From Marchantia polymorpha subsp. ruderalis (taxonomy: Eukaryota > Streptophyta > Marchantiopsida > Marchantiales > Marchantiaceae): DNA of 64,000 nt. Location of the stretch: the NCBI GenBank assembly GCA_037833965.1, contig AP031352.1, forward strand, positions 25,648,501 to 25,712,500, read 5' to 3'. The translations under genes were made by a program, and so were the position numbers. Positions 34,741 through 47,224 of the stretch are shown here, one piece after another (positions within the stretch are counted from its first letter, which is position 1; each line of letters starts with the position of its first letter). Under the pieces are notes generated by a model. It did not search any database. It was not told where the DNA came from and saw only the letters and a list, made by a program, of their open reading frames with translations.

Positions 34741-37524
34741 ACGGTGATTGGAGAGAAGACAGAACTTGATTCCTAAATTTTATGTTTGTGTATATGTTTT
34801 CTGCGTCCAGAAACTTCGAGCTTCTTATGATTTTGAAATGGTTGCTTTTCTCGGTGGAAATTCGATATACTCAGTGTCAGTGTTGGCATGTCTTCCATCG
34901 TTCATGACACCGGGACATTGGGAGACCAGGTTGACTTAGTCTAACCCGGTTTAACTGCCACTGCAGTACTGCTCCCGAACTCCTCGAACTGCGCACGACG
35001 GAAAGAGTAGTCATAATGCCAGTCTCTTGAGGCCCTGCAGTTACTTTCCTACTCCTTCATCCTCGGCAGGCGGCACTACGTGGTAGGCGGGCTAGACCAA
35101 GCGAGCGTCGGATAGCAGGAATTGATAACTTTTTAAGATAACATTTCAGATTATGTTGCCATGTAGAATGAGGTTATTTTTCATTATTATTTGTTTTACT
35201 GCTTTCACAGGGAGGAATGGTTCCGAATGGTTACAGTTATTGAGTTTTATGGCGGTTTTCACGAACAGCGATCCCCACCAAATAAAATTCCCTACGGGTT
35301 GGATATTGGACTCTGATTGTCGGATTAATCACGGACCAAATTCGCAAAATCCAGTAGAATCCATTAATTTGTAACTATTTTTTTTACAGAGAAGGTATGA
35401 TAAAATATGTAACAATCTACCGTAATTTTTTTTTCAAATATTTCTTAACTAATCCAAAATTTATAAAGTCAAGTTTAAATTTCTGAATATATTTGAGTTT
35501 TTTAATTATAAAATTTGTATATTTTATTTTATTTTCATTTCATTTCAGTTTATTTCATTTTATTTTATCCTCCTTCATTTTTTTAATTTAATTAAATTTA
35601 ATATTTTTCAAATATCGTCTTTCTCATGAAATTACACAATGTAAATAATTCTAATATCAGTCTAGCTTGGATAATCTAACAGAAATGTATGTGAAGAACA
35701 CTTAGAGGATTAAAATCCCTTTCATATGTGTACCGACAGCTTTCAGCATTTTACTTTTTTTCCTTCTTTTTTCTATGTAAATATCACACTTTTTGATGAT
35801 TCTTGACAACAAAAATTTGTTCAAAGATCCACATTTTTCACAACTTATTGAAGAGTTTTTTCGGCTTTTTGGTCTTCTAAGATTGTATGTTACCTTTCAT
35901 TGAGAATTATATGGAATTTAAAAAACTTTTGAATCATGCTATTAATAAGAATAAAATGTAGTGTTTGAGAATTAATGTACTAAATTTTATAACATATTCT
36001 CTTATTCCTCTTTGTTTCCAAATGTACAAATGAAATTAAAACATAACTTACATAATCATTGTGCTAGGGAGATATGAGAATCGTGTCTTACGTCATGTAG
36101 AAGCGTGTAGATGAACTTTTTTTCTGAGTTTCTGCACAGGAAATTTCTACTCTTATTTTTTTAAGTCATACGGAACTATGCGCCTAACTTTGACATACTT
36201 GTAAGGTAAGTGAGTGAGTGAGGAATATTTATTAACAAGAAGGTAAAAAAAAGGTGCTTCTGGTTTATTTGATCACCTGATTCCATTTTTTCATGAAAAT
36301 TGTGCTAAATTTTCCATTTAAAGAAAATTTCTTAAAGATTATGAATATATATATATATATCCAAATTATATAGGTTATACAAAAACATAACGAAGTATTT
36401 TTTTCTCGCGCTATTGAGATATAACCCCATTTTAACTTTTGAGTTTCATCTTGAAATTGCTTGATGATGAGATCGTCATGTTATATTTTTAACATACACT
36501 AAACATTCTTTCCATCGATTCACCTTACATTCCTTCACAATGGTATTATTCTTCATATGAAAGGCTACTTGTATCTTTCATCTTTGTTTAAGATGAATTT
36601 TATAAGCAGAATAGTTCTTCAAATATGGTTTGTAAATACTAGTGTATACCAGTTTGGAACTAGTATTGCCAGAGTAGCGACTCAATCACTTTTCCAAGCA
36701 ATTTATTTTGATTGGTGTCAAAGTTCACTTTCAATCAAGTAAAAGCTGAGGAGACTCTCGGCAACATAAATGCTTTGGCAATCTGAAACTAAGTTGAACA
36801 TTTGAAGGTTGTCTTAAACTTGATAGGTTAATTCCACATGACACATATTTGAAGCTCATGTGAAGACAAAACATGACTCACCTACTTTTTTTAGAAAAAG
36901 ATGGAGAGGTACAATGCAGACCATCAAAGCTATAAAATACTCTGGTCAACGGTAGATGTCGGTTGTGGTCTGTTACCATCCTACTACTTGAAACCAAGTT
37001 GCTCGAACTCGGCTGGTTGTGAGAACTGGGACTGAGGTTTGAAGTTATGGTGGATTGGATGTATGGTATTATGTGGCCAATCATGGAATAATCGTCTTCT
37101 TACTTTCATTCTCTATTCCCAGCCTCCAAATCCTAAAATCGGAAACTTGAATCAGGCATTGCAAAAAGTTTCCATCCATGACTTTCAACCGGTCGCGAAT
37201 GGAGAGAAGGGAAACATGCGCCAGACCTAGACGGGTAAATTTCAACCCATTTTTACCTCATCAAAAGGTTTGCCTCGTTTTGCCGAAAACGTGAAACATT
37301 TTTATGCTGTATTTTCCAACTTTGAAGTACAGTGAGTGAGCCATCGAAGACATCAAAGGCCTGAAATGCAATGAAAACGAAGGATACTACTAGTCCCTTG
37401 CTTCCCGGCAAGCAGCCCTGGTTCTCAACGTAAGGCGTACTGCCTTCCCTCGGTTCTGTCCTGGACACTAAAGTTCGGATTGGGCTGCTTGCTCGATGGC
37501 GTTCGGGCCCTTTACATTGTAAAC
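34741..37524. other. AT-rich intergenic DNA
   Basis: No gene is recognised. 35380-36740 is strongly AT-rich with homopolymer runs and an (AT)n microsatellite at about 36346-36360. Short frames at 35153-35374 and 36557-36742 have no motif. Confidence 0.4.
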
Positions 37525-37623
37525 AATAACCAGCGTGGTAGCAAGTACCTCTGCTTCGGCAAGACCCTGTAAACTTTGCAGGGTCTTGCCGGAGCAGGAG
37601 GTACTCCTACCACGCTGGTTATT
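37525..37623. repeat. Near-perfect 99-bp foldback hairpin
   Basis: AATAACCAGCGTGGTAG at 37525 pairs with CTACCACGCTGGTTATT ending at 37623. Inner parts also pair: GGCAAGACCCTG with CAGGGTCTTGCC. Total complementarity is about 90 percent over roughly 48-bp arms with almost no loop. It lies in unique-looking DNA. It could be a young MIRNA-like locus or an inverted duplication scar; nothing in the sequence decides. Confidence 0.7.
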
Positions 37624-39885
37624 GCTGGACCAACCTGTGACCGCGAGGGTGTTAGCTGTGGTTGGTCGGCGATGCAATCAAAAGGTTCGCCGATTGAAAA
37701 AAATTGCAAATTGGCATCAGCGCCTGCGAAACCGAGAAATATGGATCTTGGGATCCGCGGGGGATGACGCAGCCAGGAATATCCAAGTCTGGGAATCCCG
37801 ATCGGATGAGACGAGCCCGCACACTCGACTGGAGACTCGAGCGTGTGGGAGTACACGCGTGCATTGATTTGTTCGCTTTGGCCGGCACTGCGAGGTTCTT
37901 GTCCGAGTCAGAGACCTGAACAAGTCATTTGCTCCATATGAGCCGCACGAAACCTTCATAAAGCGAGGGCCCGGCGCCAGCGGACGCCGGCAGAGGATGG
38001 GGGCAATAGGCTGGCAGCGGGAGATGCTCCATGGCCAAGAAGAAGAAGGTCCTCCGTCCGGTGGAGCCCGAGGATGGATGTTGGACGGACGGACGGACTG
38101 AAACGCTCCCGGGAGAATGTCGTCACGGACGCACCGCACGACGACGACAGCCACCTTTCCGTCCGGGTCCAGGTCCAGGTCCAGCCTCGACGGAGGTCAC
38201 TGGCGCGGCGTGGAGGACAGGGACAACGGGCCGGGCGAGCGGGCGGGCCCGCAGAGGGCGGCCCAACAGTCAACCGGGGTTGGCGCCTTTATGATCACCC
38301 ACAGAAAGTGGTCCTGAAGCGTTGGGTTGCCATCGGCGGCAGGAGACACAGTCTACCACCGGTCACTGCGCGGCTCGAACGGCTCCCAAGAGTTTGAACC
38401 CCGTCGCCGGCCGGGCGAGGTCCGAAATTTCGGCCGACTTAAAATGGTCGCCGGCCCGGCCGGGGAAAGAAAAAAGCGTGGCCATGGACCCGGGCCCGAG
38501 GCGATCGAAGGGCGAGAACGGCCTGCCACACACGGCTTGGCCAGACGGGCAGCAGTGGAATGAGGTACAGAGGGGATGCCTCGTGCAGAGGCTGCTCTTC
38601 CCGAGCTGTGCCGTGCCTAATCATCAGAGGTCGGAGTTTAGAAAGGCTTCAGTAATTGCTCCAGAACACGAGGGCCGAAAGGACACCCCTCGGTCACGGG
38701 AATTGATGGAGCTGTGCGCCTCTTCCCTGTAACCCCGTCGTCTTAAGCACGCCCGGCCATGGTGCTAAGTGTAATCAAGTGCAGCTAACATGATCCAAAA
38801 GTCAACATCTGCGGAGATTCACGAGATGGCTCTGCTTCTCTCCCTCGCCTGCTCTGTTCCATCGCTCCGTGAATCCACAGAGCTCTTCTCGTCTCGCTTC
38901 GCATTTGCGTAGCTATGTCCTCTTCTTCCGCTTCCAGCGGAGGTAAAGCGGGGCGGATGCGTCGAGCTTAGCGGATGGACGCCCGATGCTCAGGGCGAGC
39001 GAATTGCGCCTCTGGTTGGGCAAGGCGACGAGAGATGAGTGTGGACGCCCTCGAATGAGGTACGTTCGTACGACGGAGCGAGCCCTCATGCCGACGTCGA
39101 GGCTGGAGTTGATTGCGGGACCGGCAAGGCCTGACCTTGACCGAAGCCGGTGAGGCTGCGGGACCAGCCGGTGCGCTATGGAGCTCCTCCCTCGCTGGGC
39201 TCGTCATCCGGCTTTTGGCAATTCGCAGAATCCAAATCTGGTGCGTCCGCTGGAGGAGTAGGTGGTACAGAAGGGGAGGGAAGATTCTGCGGCAGGCCGG
39301 GCAAATCCAATTGTGGGCGAGCGAGGGGCGGGGTTTCCGGTCATGTCTCGATGGGATTACAGGAGCGCAGACCATGTCCGCGTTATCCGGCCTCGGGCGA
39401 GGACAGTGGACCATAGACATCCGACTAGAGTCGAGTAGCGTCGTGGGGAGCAGGAGATCAGTCTTGGCATGCTTTCTTCCCACGGCCCGGCCCAGCCCAG
39501 CTACAGCAGCGCGAAGTTGTTCTTCTTGTGGGTGTGGGTGTGGAGGATGGGTGACCGAGATTGTCCTCGTGCACCGTCATTGTGATGGCACTCTCGGATC
39601 CGAGTGCCACCAGATCGACGACGGTGGTTTTGGCGACCTTTTGCAGCTTTGCCAGGTTGGTCGAGACATTCGATGCGCTGAGCTCTTGTGCTCGCTCTGA
39701 GGTTCGGAGAGAGTGGGAGCTCGCTGTGCAGCAGAATTCGGGTGGAAGCCGGGACTAGATTGGGTTGGAGATTGGTGGATCGATCGACTGGCGTTTTGTG
39801 TGTTGTCCACGTTTTGGTTGGTATGGGCAGGAGCTGTATGTAGAACGGAGCGAAGTGCAGCGGGTCATCGAACGAAGGGACGGAA
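37624..39885. other. GC-rich upstream island of the GT92 gene
   Basis: GC content rises sharply from about 37900 to the GT92 start. Long frames occur on both strands (37717-38154 minus, 38322-38732 plus, 38968-39483 minus, 39113-39700 plus), but they overlap each other and none shows a domain, so I treat them as GC-rich shadows. This probably holds the promoter and a 5' leader; no clear TATA box was identified. Confidence 0.4.
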
Positions 39886-41007
39886 ATGGGAACCGTGAGA
39901 TCTAAAAGGAGTTCAATTTTCCGCCTCCCCTTCTGGAATCAACACAATTCGCATTTCTCATGGGCATCGAGGGGCTGTCGGGTGCTGGTGATCCTGTGTC
40001 TTCTCGGCCTGACATATATGTTCGGATTCACGCCCTTCGTACCCTCGCTGCACGGTGAGAGCGCCATCATCAGCCTCGAGGAGGATGACATTATCGGCAA
40101 CCTTGTGTTGGAGCACGCCAGCAACGTGCTTAGTCAACAAGAGGAACCTCGAGTGGTGCTGGCTCAACGCACAGATCGACCGGCCGATAGATCCTTCTTT
40201 TTAGCTGCGGTGATTTTCAACCGAGTATTCAAGGAAGATCTGTTCAAGATCACAGCCTACGAGTGCAAGCAGTGGATAGAGTACATGGTTTTCTCAGGCG
40301 TGGAGCACATCTTCTGGTACGACACAGCTCACAGTGATCAAGAATCTCAAGAAGCGTATCTGACCGACTATGTAAACAGAGGAATACTGACATATCATCG
40401 CTTTCATCATATGTTTCCTGGAAATGTGGAGTCCGGCTACCACTTTGAGCAGGATCACTCATACGAGCACTTTCTTTCCACTCACAGTTCCAAAGTCAAG
40501 TGGGTCGTGGAGATGGATGTCGATGAGTATCCTTTTATGCCAACGGAATTGAATAGTATGTTTCTGAAGGAATATGTCCTGAACCTCGAGAGCTCGAGAC
40601 CGGATGTGAGCCAGGTCTTGTTGCCTTGTATGATATTTGGAGGAAACCCCGAGGGTGATCTGGACAATGGTTGGGTCATAGAGCGTTACCAACGACGCAA
40701 GCGATTGACCGAAGGTTCGAGACCAGGTTTTGTTTCCAGGACGAAGCCCATATTCCAGCCCAAGCTAGCTAAGGGTGTGTCGTCCTTCGATCCCCATCAG
40801 TTTCCCATGAAGGAAGGAGAAACTATGGTGACTCGACCTGAGGTTCTGCGAATGAATCACTATTGGGGACCCCGGCTTACTGACTTTAAACCTGACACTC
40901 CTGCGGTAATTGCACTGCTCGTGCCGGATGACAGCATCCAACCCATAGCGACTTTGCTGAAATCCCGCTCAGGGCTGACTAGCAAGGCCACTGCCTTATC
41001 TATCTAA
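39886..41007 (+). CDS. GT92 (DUF23) family glycosyltransferase, type II membrane protein
   Basis: The 373-residue protein has a short basic N-terminus, a single membrane anchor at about residues 32-50 and a luminal catalytic domain, as expected of a Golgi type II enzyme. The GT92 blocks are in order: CKQWIEYMVFSGVEHIFWYD (127-146), the acidic metal/sugar-nucleotide motif EMDVDEYPFMP (209-219), LPCMIFGGN (246-254), RTKPIFQPK (285-293) and LRMNHYWGPR (321-330). Family members transfer hexoses such as galactose onto glycans; the plant GALS proteins extend pectic galactan. The acceptor here is unknown. The gene is intronless and shorter than typical GALS proteins. The frame is intact with a clear stop, so it is likely functional. 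Confidence 0.88.
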   Translation: MGTVRSKRSSIFRLPFWNQHNSHFSWASRGCRVLVILCLLGLTYMFGFTPFVPSLHGESAIISLEEDDIIGNLVLEHASNVLSQQEEPRVVLAQRTDRPADRSFFLAAVIFNRVFKEDLFKITAYECKQWIEYMVFSGVEHIFWYDTAHSDQESQEAYLTDYVNRGILTYHRFHHMFPGNVESGYHFEQDHSYEHFLSTHSSKVKWVVEMDVDEYPFMPTELNSMFLKEYVLNLESSRPDVSQVLLPCMIFGGNPEGDLDNGWVIERYQRRKRLTEGSRPGFVSRTKPIFQPKLAKGVSSFDPHQFPMKEGETMVTRPEVLRMNHYWGPRLTDFKPDTPAVIALLVPDDSIQPIATLLKSRSGLTSKATALSI

Positions 41008-44000
41008 AGGTTAGCGGATTTTTTCCCTTCAATATTCTTCTCGGTCGTGACACGCGATCGAGATTCCCTTAGATCAGCCTGTCTGCGATGAATGATCGTG
41101 CTTTCGTGAGAAGATGTTGTGCGAGCGAGTGTGTTCGCTTCATGCTTTCATCGACGGGGAGGGAGAAAGGAAACTGTCACGGAAGAAACTGTTACCAGCT
41201 TTCAATGGCCGATTTCGTGGTTTCCGATCTGCACACTATTGAGGCTGATCTGATGGGGAACTCTGCTACCTGCTTCATGTCCCCTCGGCATGTCGTCAGT
41301 AGGATTGATTGCGTCCGAATCCGGGAGACAGGAGGCGATTATGGCTATGCCCATGGGCGCTCACATACTGGGGATGACCGCAGAAGATTTTGCGCTTAAA
41401 GGGAAGGAGCCCCCCGCCCTGAGCACGTTGAGCTCTGTTAAGACTTCGTCTTGAGTCCATTTGACATGGAGTCCGTGTCTCGGACCTGCTGAGTAACGTC
41501 TTACTTCACAACCTTCAGATTTATCAAGGATTCTTGATGCGTCATTGCATTTGTATAGATAGTGCTTCCATGCAACTTCACATTCATTTTAGACCAAGTA
41601 ATAAAGATTGCTGCCCTCCAGGCAGAAGGAGGTTGTACAGAAAGTCGTTTCTGTTCGAATTCTCAACGTTCCGAAGTTCTCTGCAGGCCCAGTGAGCTGG
41701 CCGTTTCGCCCTCTAGAAAGGACCTGCTCTCATGTCGTGCGATTGTTTCCTCTTTATTGCGAATGTCTGAATAGCATTAGACTGCTGGGCTGTCCTTGAA
41801 ACCTCTCAAACAATAAGGCGTGAGGAAAAGGGTCTCAGAGGTCCTTTCTGTAGCTTTTGCACGCTTTGATTTCTCAGAGGCGATGGACGAATTACGAATG
41901 GTTACATGTCCGACGTAAAGAGCGCAGAGAAATGACATGTGGATTGTGTTGACTTCATTCCACCGAGTTTCAAAATTCCCATTTTAATCTCAACAATTCA
42001 TTTGATGTCGAGAATCTTTACTATAAACAAGTGCCATTGTTGTAGGTCGGATGCCACTGAAGCCGTGGTGGCACCCGTGGACGACTGAAATAGGCAGTTT
42101 TGTCTACACCGCTTGAAGAGCCATGTCAGACTTGTTATCTAGTACTTGAAGTGAGGCAAGTAGTCATAGTTCTCAACGACGTTCTGGGTGCTGTCATGAT
42201 CACGCTCGATCTCTGCTATCTTTCTCAAAAGGCTACTGTTTACAGTAGTTCACGCCTCTTGTGATCCGAATTCAAGAGCCGGGCGTACACTGAAGCATAT
42301 GTGGAGCTGTGCAGGAAAATTCACGCCATTTTTTTCTTCAGAGACCGGGCCGTGTGACAGAATCCAGTACCAATTTATTGTGTTTCTGTACTCTATATGC
42401 GGTAAGTGTCCTTCTGCACTTCTTACTCCTGTACACCAACCATCGATCATCCTGTCCGTGTGAAGCAGTAGCGAACCTCCGTTCATTGTCTTCCCTTCTA
42501 GTCCAAACGGCTCAAATGATTGCTGGTACGTCGGATTGTAGCGTCTTCTAAATGATGCTTCGACGCCAGTCAAGACCAGATAACATGGTGGCAGTTGTCT
42601 TGCAGTTACTGATACTTGCGTTGCCGGTCTGGTAGTCTGTGTATCTTGGCCTGCCCTGGACTTGTGTCCTAGAACAGATTTCATTCATTGTGCACGCGGA
42701 TCAGGAAGCGGGGCCTACTCTGCAGAATGGTAGCATGAAGTTTGCGTCTGCTACCAGCCAGCATCACTGAACTTTAATGTCCAACATTTCTTCCATCTTC
42801 AGCTGCATTGAGTGCACATGAGCCTCTTTGTCGAGTCCCTCGACACTTTTGGTCAACGCGTCGCCGTCTTCTCTGCTGTTGCGTCCCTCGTGCCTCTTGC
42901 TGCAGGTTCATCTTCTCGTTCATCGACTGTCTCTGTTCTACAGCAATGAATGATAATCTTCTTCCTCCATTTTAGGGTTCTGTTCGACTCAGAGGAATTA
43001 GTAAACGCGAGGAGCAGTTTCTTTCACAAAAGTACTGCAATGAAGGTGCGGTAGATTTGCACATCCGGATGTATATTATATCATATGTATATATATAAAA
43101 AACCTACCGACCTACCTCAGTATTTGATGATTTTATGCATTGCAAAACAGTTCTGAAAGAATATGCTCTAGAGCCTACTTGAAGATGGTATATATCTCAA
43201 TTTTTTTCTGAAGTCTTGTTTGTACAATCAATCCTGCTGATAATGTTTGATAACAAATTTATTTTTCACAATGAACAAAATATGGTGTGAATTAATAGAA
43301 GTCTTTTCCGAGCAGAAACTGTCTTAAACCACTTGATGCAAAGTGAAAGTAAAGGTAATTCTCTGAAAAATAATAATCTAACGGATACCATTGGAACTTT
43401 CATTTGGGTTCCTGTTTCAGTTTTCAACAAAATAAGTCGTTTTTCTCCCAAGATTCTGATAATGAGTGTATTTCAAAACACTTACATCTTGTTATCTTTC
43501 TTGTTAGATTGGATGTACTATATGATTAACACAATAAGTTCCGTCAATTGTAAAATTGTGATAAAAGAATTTGAATATTCTTTTCCCACCAAGACTATAT
43601 CAGAATACTAACACCCGAACGTAGTTTCACTTGCATGACCCAATTTGAGTCTGCCAGTATTCTCAACAATGTTTTGGACAGTTTAGCTGTCCCACAATCT
43701 CTTCTCCCACTCCTCTTCTAGCACGATCCACACCAAGCTGAGTTATTGTTGTTTGAACTTTGTCTGACTTGTGGATGTACTTCAACTGTAAGCATCAGTT
43801 CAATACCATTCGGTAAATGCAAAAGTTTACAAAGAAATAATCAACCATCCAACATAGTCAACAGCAAGTTTAATTATATGGCTCATTTCTCACATAACTC
43901 CACAATACCATATTTCCTTTACTCAATATCTAAGAGAATTTTTATGTCTCAGTAATTAACTAGAAATAAAAGTAACTAAATATGACAAAGATTTGAAAAT

Positions 44001-46650
44001 CTTTGATTTGTATAATAACTATTTCTCATTATGTTTACAAAAACCGGATATTAAAAAATACTTACTATTTATGCAAAATATGTATATATTGTTATAAAAA
44101 AATTCGTAATTATTTTTTTTCAGATGTCGTAACATTGAGGAAAAAGTATATAGTCGTTATTAGTAATTCAAAAATAATAAAAAATTTTCCAAATTTTTTT
44201 ACTTGAAAACTAAACTCATTGAATATCCAATGTATGATATTGAAGAATCAATTTTTAAATATTTTTATAAAAAAAATTATTTTAAATCATGAAACATATT
44301 TTAAGACATATCTGTGTCCTTTTTTTATTGGATCAATGAATCTTAAAGATAGATTATGGTATTGCACCCTAATATATCTAAAAAATATATGAAGATTCAA
44401 GTTGTTTTTCTTCTCTATTTTTTGATTGGTATATTTAATTGATTTTCATTTATCACATTTAGACTTTTTGTAAGTTTTTTTCCAGCGAGTTATTTTTAGT
44501 ATTATATTTCATATTTTCTTAATTCTAGGTAAATGATATTTCGTTGGATTGGGATTTTTTTTATTCTTTCCTGGATTTTAAGTAACATTGTTACAATAAT
44601 ATAACTAAAGCATAGGCTATATATTAAAAATTTAAATGTAAAAAGAATTAACATCTAATTTCCAACAATCTGATATAGAGTTGCAAGTGAGTAATTTTTT
44701 TGTTTTATGTTGGTGAATCAAGGTTGCAATATGATCATCAGAGTTCAAACATAATGGTTGAAAATCAAAATGTTTTTATTTCAAGGTTAACTTCGTTGTG
44801 TAGTCATCAATTCATGTGATTTAAGGTCTAGGTTTATGATACAAAACTTGTCAAATTGCATAGAGATTTATATATCACTTTCTAATCTTCAAAATGTTTG
44901 CAAAAAATGGTAAATTTTTTATTTTAAACTTTCAACCACAAGATGTGGTACATAAGAGAAAGAAATATAATAAAATATTATTTTTTGAGGTGAAACATAA
45001 CAAAATCATTATAGAGATGTACACACCTCTGATACAGATATTAAAGCCAATCAACTTGATTTTAAACATGAACAAATCATCTCAACTATCTATATTTTTT
45101 AATTGAAAATCCAATGCGAGGTAATTTCTGAAAGTTCATTCTTTTAGATTTGAAAAAGTATGGCAATAAAACTGTTCATGGTAATATCACTCATGATTCC
45201 AAGTGTTCGCACTAATTAAGTAAAAATGGTACCAATTTTCTCATTTAGAAGAATAAAATCTCCTAATATTATGTTAATATTATTTTCCTGATTTTTCGTC
45301 TTAACACTACGATAAACTCTAAGATCTGCAAGGAAAATGTGATACTTGTACAACCTCATAAAATTAGGATCATAAATTATATATTGAGAAAATTAGCGCG
45401 TTAATTATGATTGATATGTTCAGAAATTATATCACACTGTATATTACAGAAGGAATTATAAGAATTGCTTTGTTTGTGTTTGGCCTTGACGTTTAGTTTT
45501 GAGCCCAAGAAAATGATCCATCGATACTTAGATGTGTGCAATCAGATTGCATGTGCAGTAATGTTTGAGTTCAAACGTTAGGTTTTTGAGTAGGAGGAAT
45601 GAAAAATCTATAGCGTCTTTGAATCCTGGACCTCTATCCTTCTCACATAAATAATTAATCCCAAAACTTCAAGGTACCTTGTAAGAGTTCAACTATCTAA
45701 GTCAGGAGCAAATACTGCTCTACATGAATAGAATGTTTCTGAGATTACAAACAGAACGTAAAGAGTTCGTTGGTGATATATGAACCCACAGTGAGCTTCT
45801 GGTCAAACTTCATGCATTCTCTTTGATCGTAGAAATCTGAAAACTATAAATTGAATGGAAGATTTCCAAATTCAAAATCGTGCTGGAAAACATTCGTATA
45901 TGAAGTTTGAGCAGAAAATTTGCTATCCACTTGCTGAAATGCACAAGTTTTTTTATTCAGAGTTCTACTAATCGAATTTAATTCAAATGTGGATTGGTGA
46001 AGATGAGAATGAGATATGTGCAGGTCACGAGACAATATTGCAGCCACATGCTCTGAGAAATAAAAAATAAAATATGCATACGAACTATTTGATCTCTCAT
46101 GGGGGCGATTTTTTCCCTATGTTACGCTCTATTCTTGCTATGAAAGGAGACGCATTGAACTCCCATAGTGCATAGCAAACATCACATACTTGATGGCTTC
46201 AGATTTCAAAACGGTTATGTGAGACGGGATATGTGAATCTCAAAACTTAACAGATATGATGGACAACTTATGCTCGACGAGACTTCCAGACAAATATAGC
46301 AAACTTTTATCCAACTCTTCCGTCTACAGCGCTTAAAGTACATCCTCCAGCAAGGGATAAAGCATTGCATCCAGAGGAGGAAGGTACTGGCAGGGTTCAG
46401 GGCTTGACTCCCATTCCTGTCCAGTTTCTCTCAACGGACTCGGATATAAACGCCCAGAGGCGAACACAGTCCACCGCGACAAGCGAAAGATGAGATGACA
46501 CCCGTCCCAGAAAGGAAGGGTCTCGACTGATCTAACAGAAACAGGAGCTTGAAAATGGGGGAATCTCTGTAACACAGCGAAAAGCATGGGAACAGCCCAT
46601 CGAGGCGCACAGTGGAGAACCCAATCGGGCAAGAGATATATTTGCTAACC
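41008..46650. other. Intergenic DNA, mostly AT-rich
   Basis: 41008-42900 is of average composition and presumably includes the GT92 3' untranslated region. Frames at 41088-41399 and 42250-42684 (minus) are unrecognised. 43000-46050 is very AT-rich with nothing I can name. A minus-strand frame at 46333-46632 lies divergent to ELOF1 and could be an upstream transcript, but shows no domain. Confidence 0.4.
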
Positions 46651-46939
46651 TACCAAACAGAATGAGAAAAAATATATTATATCGTTTCTATTGGACTGTG
46701 CCCTGCGCAGGCCGAGATTCCTTCCTTCCTTCCTTCTTCCATCCATCCAACCGACACACGAGAGACAGGCGCAGAAAAGTCTCCGAGTCAAGCGCCCGAA
46801 CGATGCATAAGACCGAAATTGCTCCGTGCTGCGGAGGAGAAGCAGACGGCGAGTTGAAGTGGTGGCGTTCCGGCTTACCGGGCCAACAGGTGGAAGGCAT
46901 ATCGCCGCATCCGCTGCAGGTGAGAACTGTGGGCGCCAG

Positions 46940-46947
46940 TATATAAA
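46940..46947 (+). promoter_or_regulatory. TATA box of the ELOF1 gene
   Basis: TATATAAA in a GC-rich setting, about 280 bp upstream of the ELOF1 start codon. Transcription would start near 46970, giving a 5' untranslated region of roughly 250 nt. Confidence 0.55.
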
Positions 46948-47224
46948 TGAGCCGAGCCTGCGTCGGATTTTTGGAGTCAGGAGTTACTCCAGCCTCTTCT
47001 CTGTCCGTGCGGCTGCGCAAATCGAGCGAGTGTTGTCTTTTGTCGGGAGAGTTTTGTTGTCTCACGATAGGTTTTTGCTGCGGGGGTTTGTTTTTTAAGG
47101 ATTTGCGAACGCTGCCATATCGCTCTCCTTAATCTGTTCCCGACGTCGTGTTTCTCCCTCAGAGAGCTGCTGAACCGCATCGGGGTTTGAAGAAGCTTTG
47201 CAGTGACCTCGTGCATTAGTCGGG

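Noticed and set aside
38968-39700. Long opposing frames upstream of the GT92 gene
   Set aside because: They overlap antisense to each other in GC-rich DNA and no domain is visible; a leader or promoter is more likely.
46333-46632. 99-codon minus-strand frame divergent from ELOF1
   Set aside because: No domain, signal or splice support; kept only as a note in the intergenic entry.
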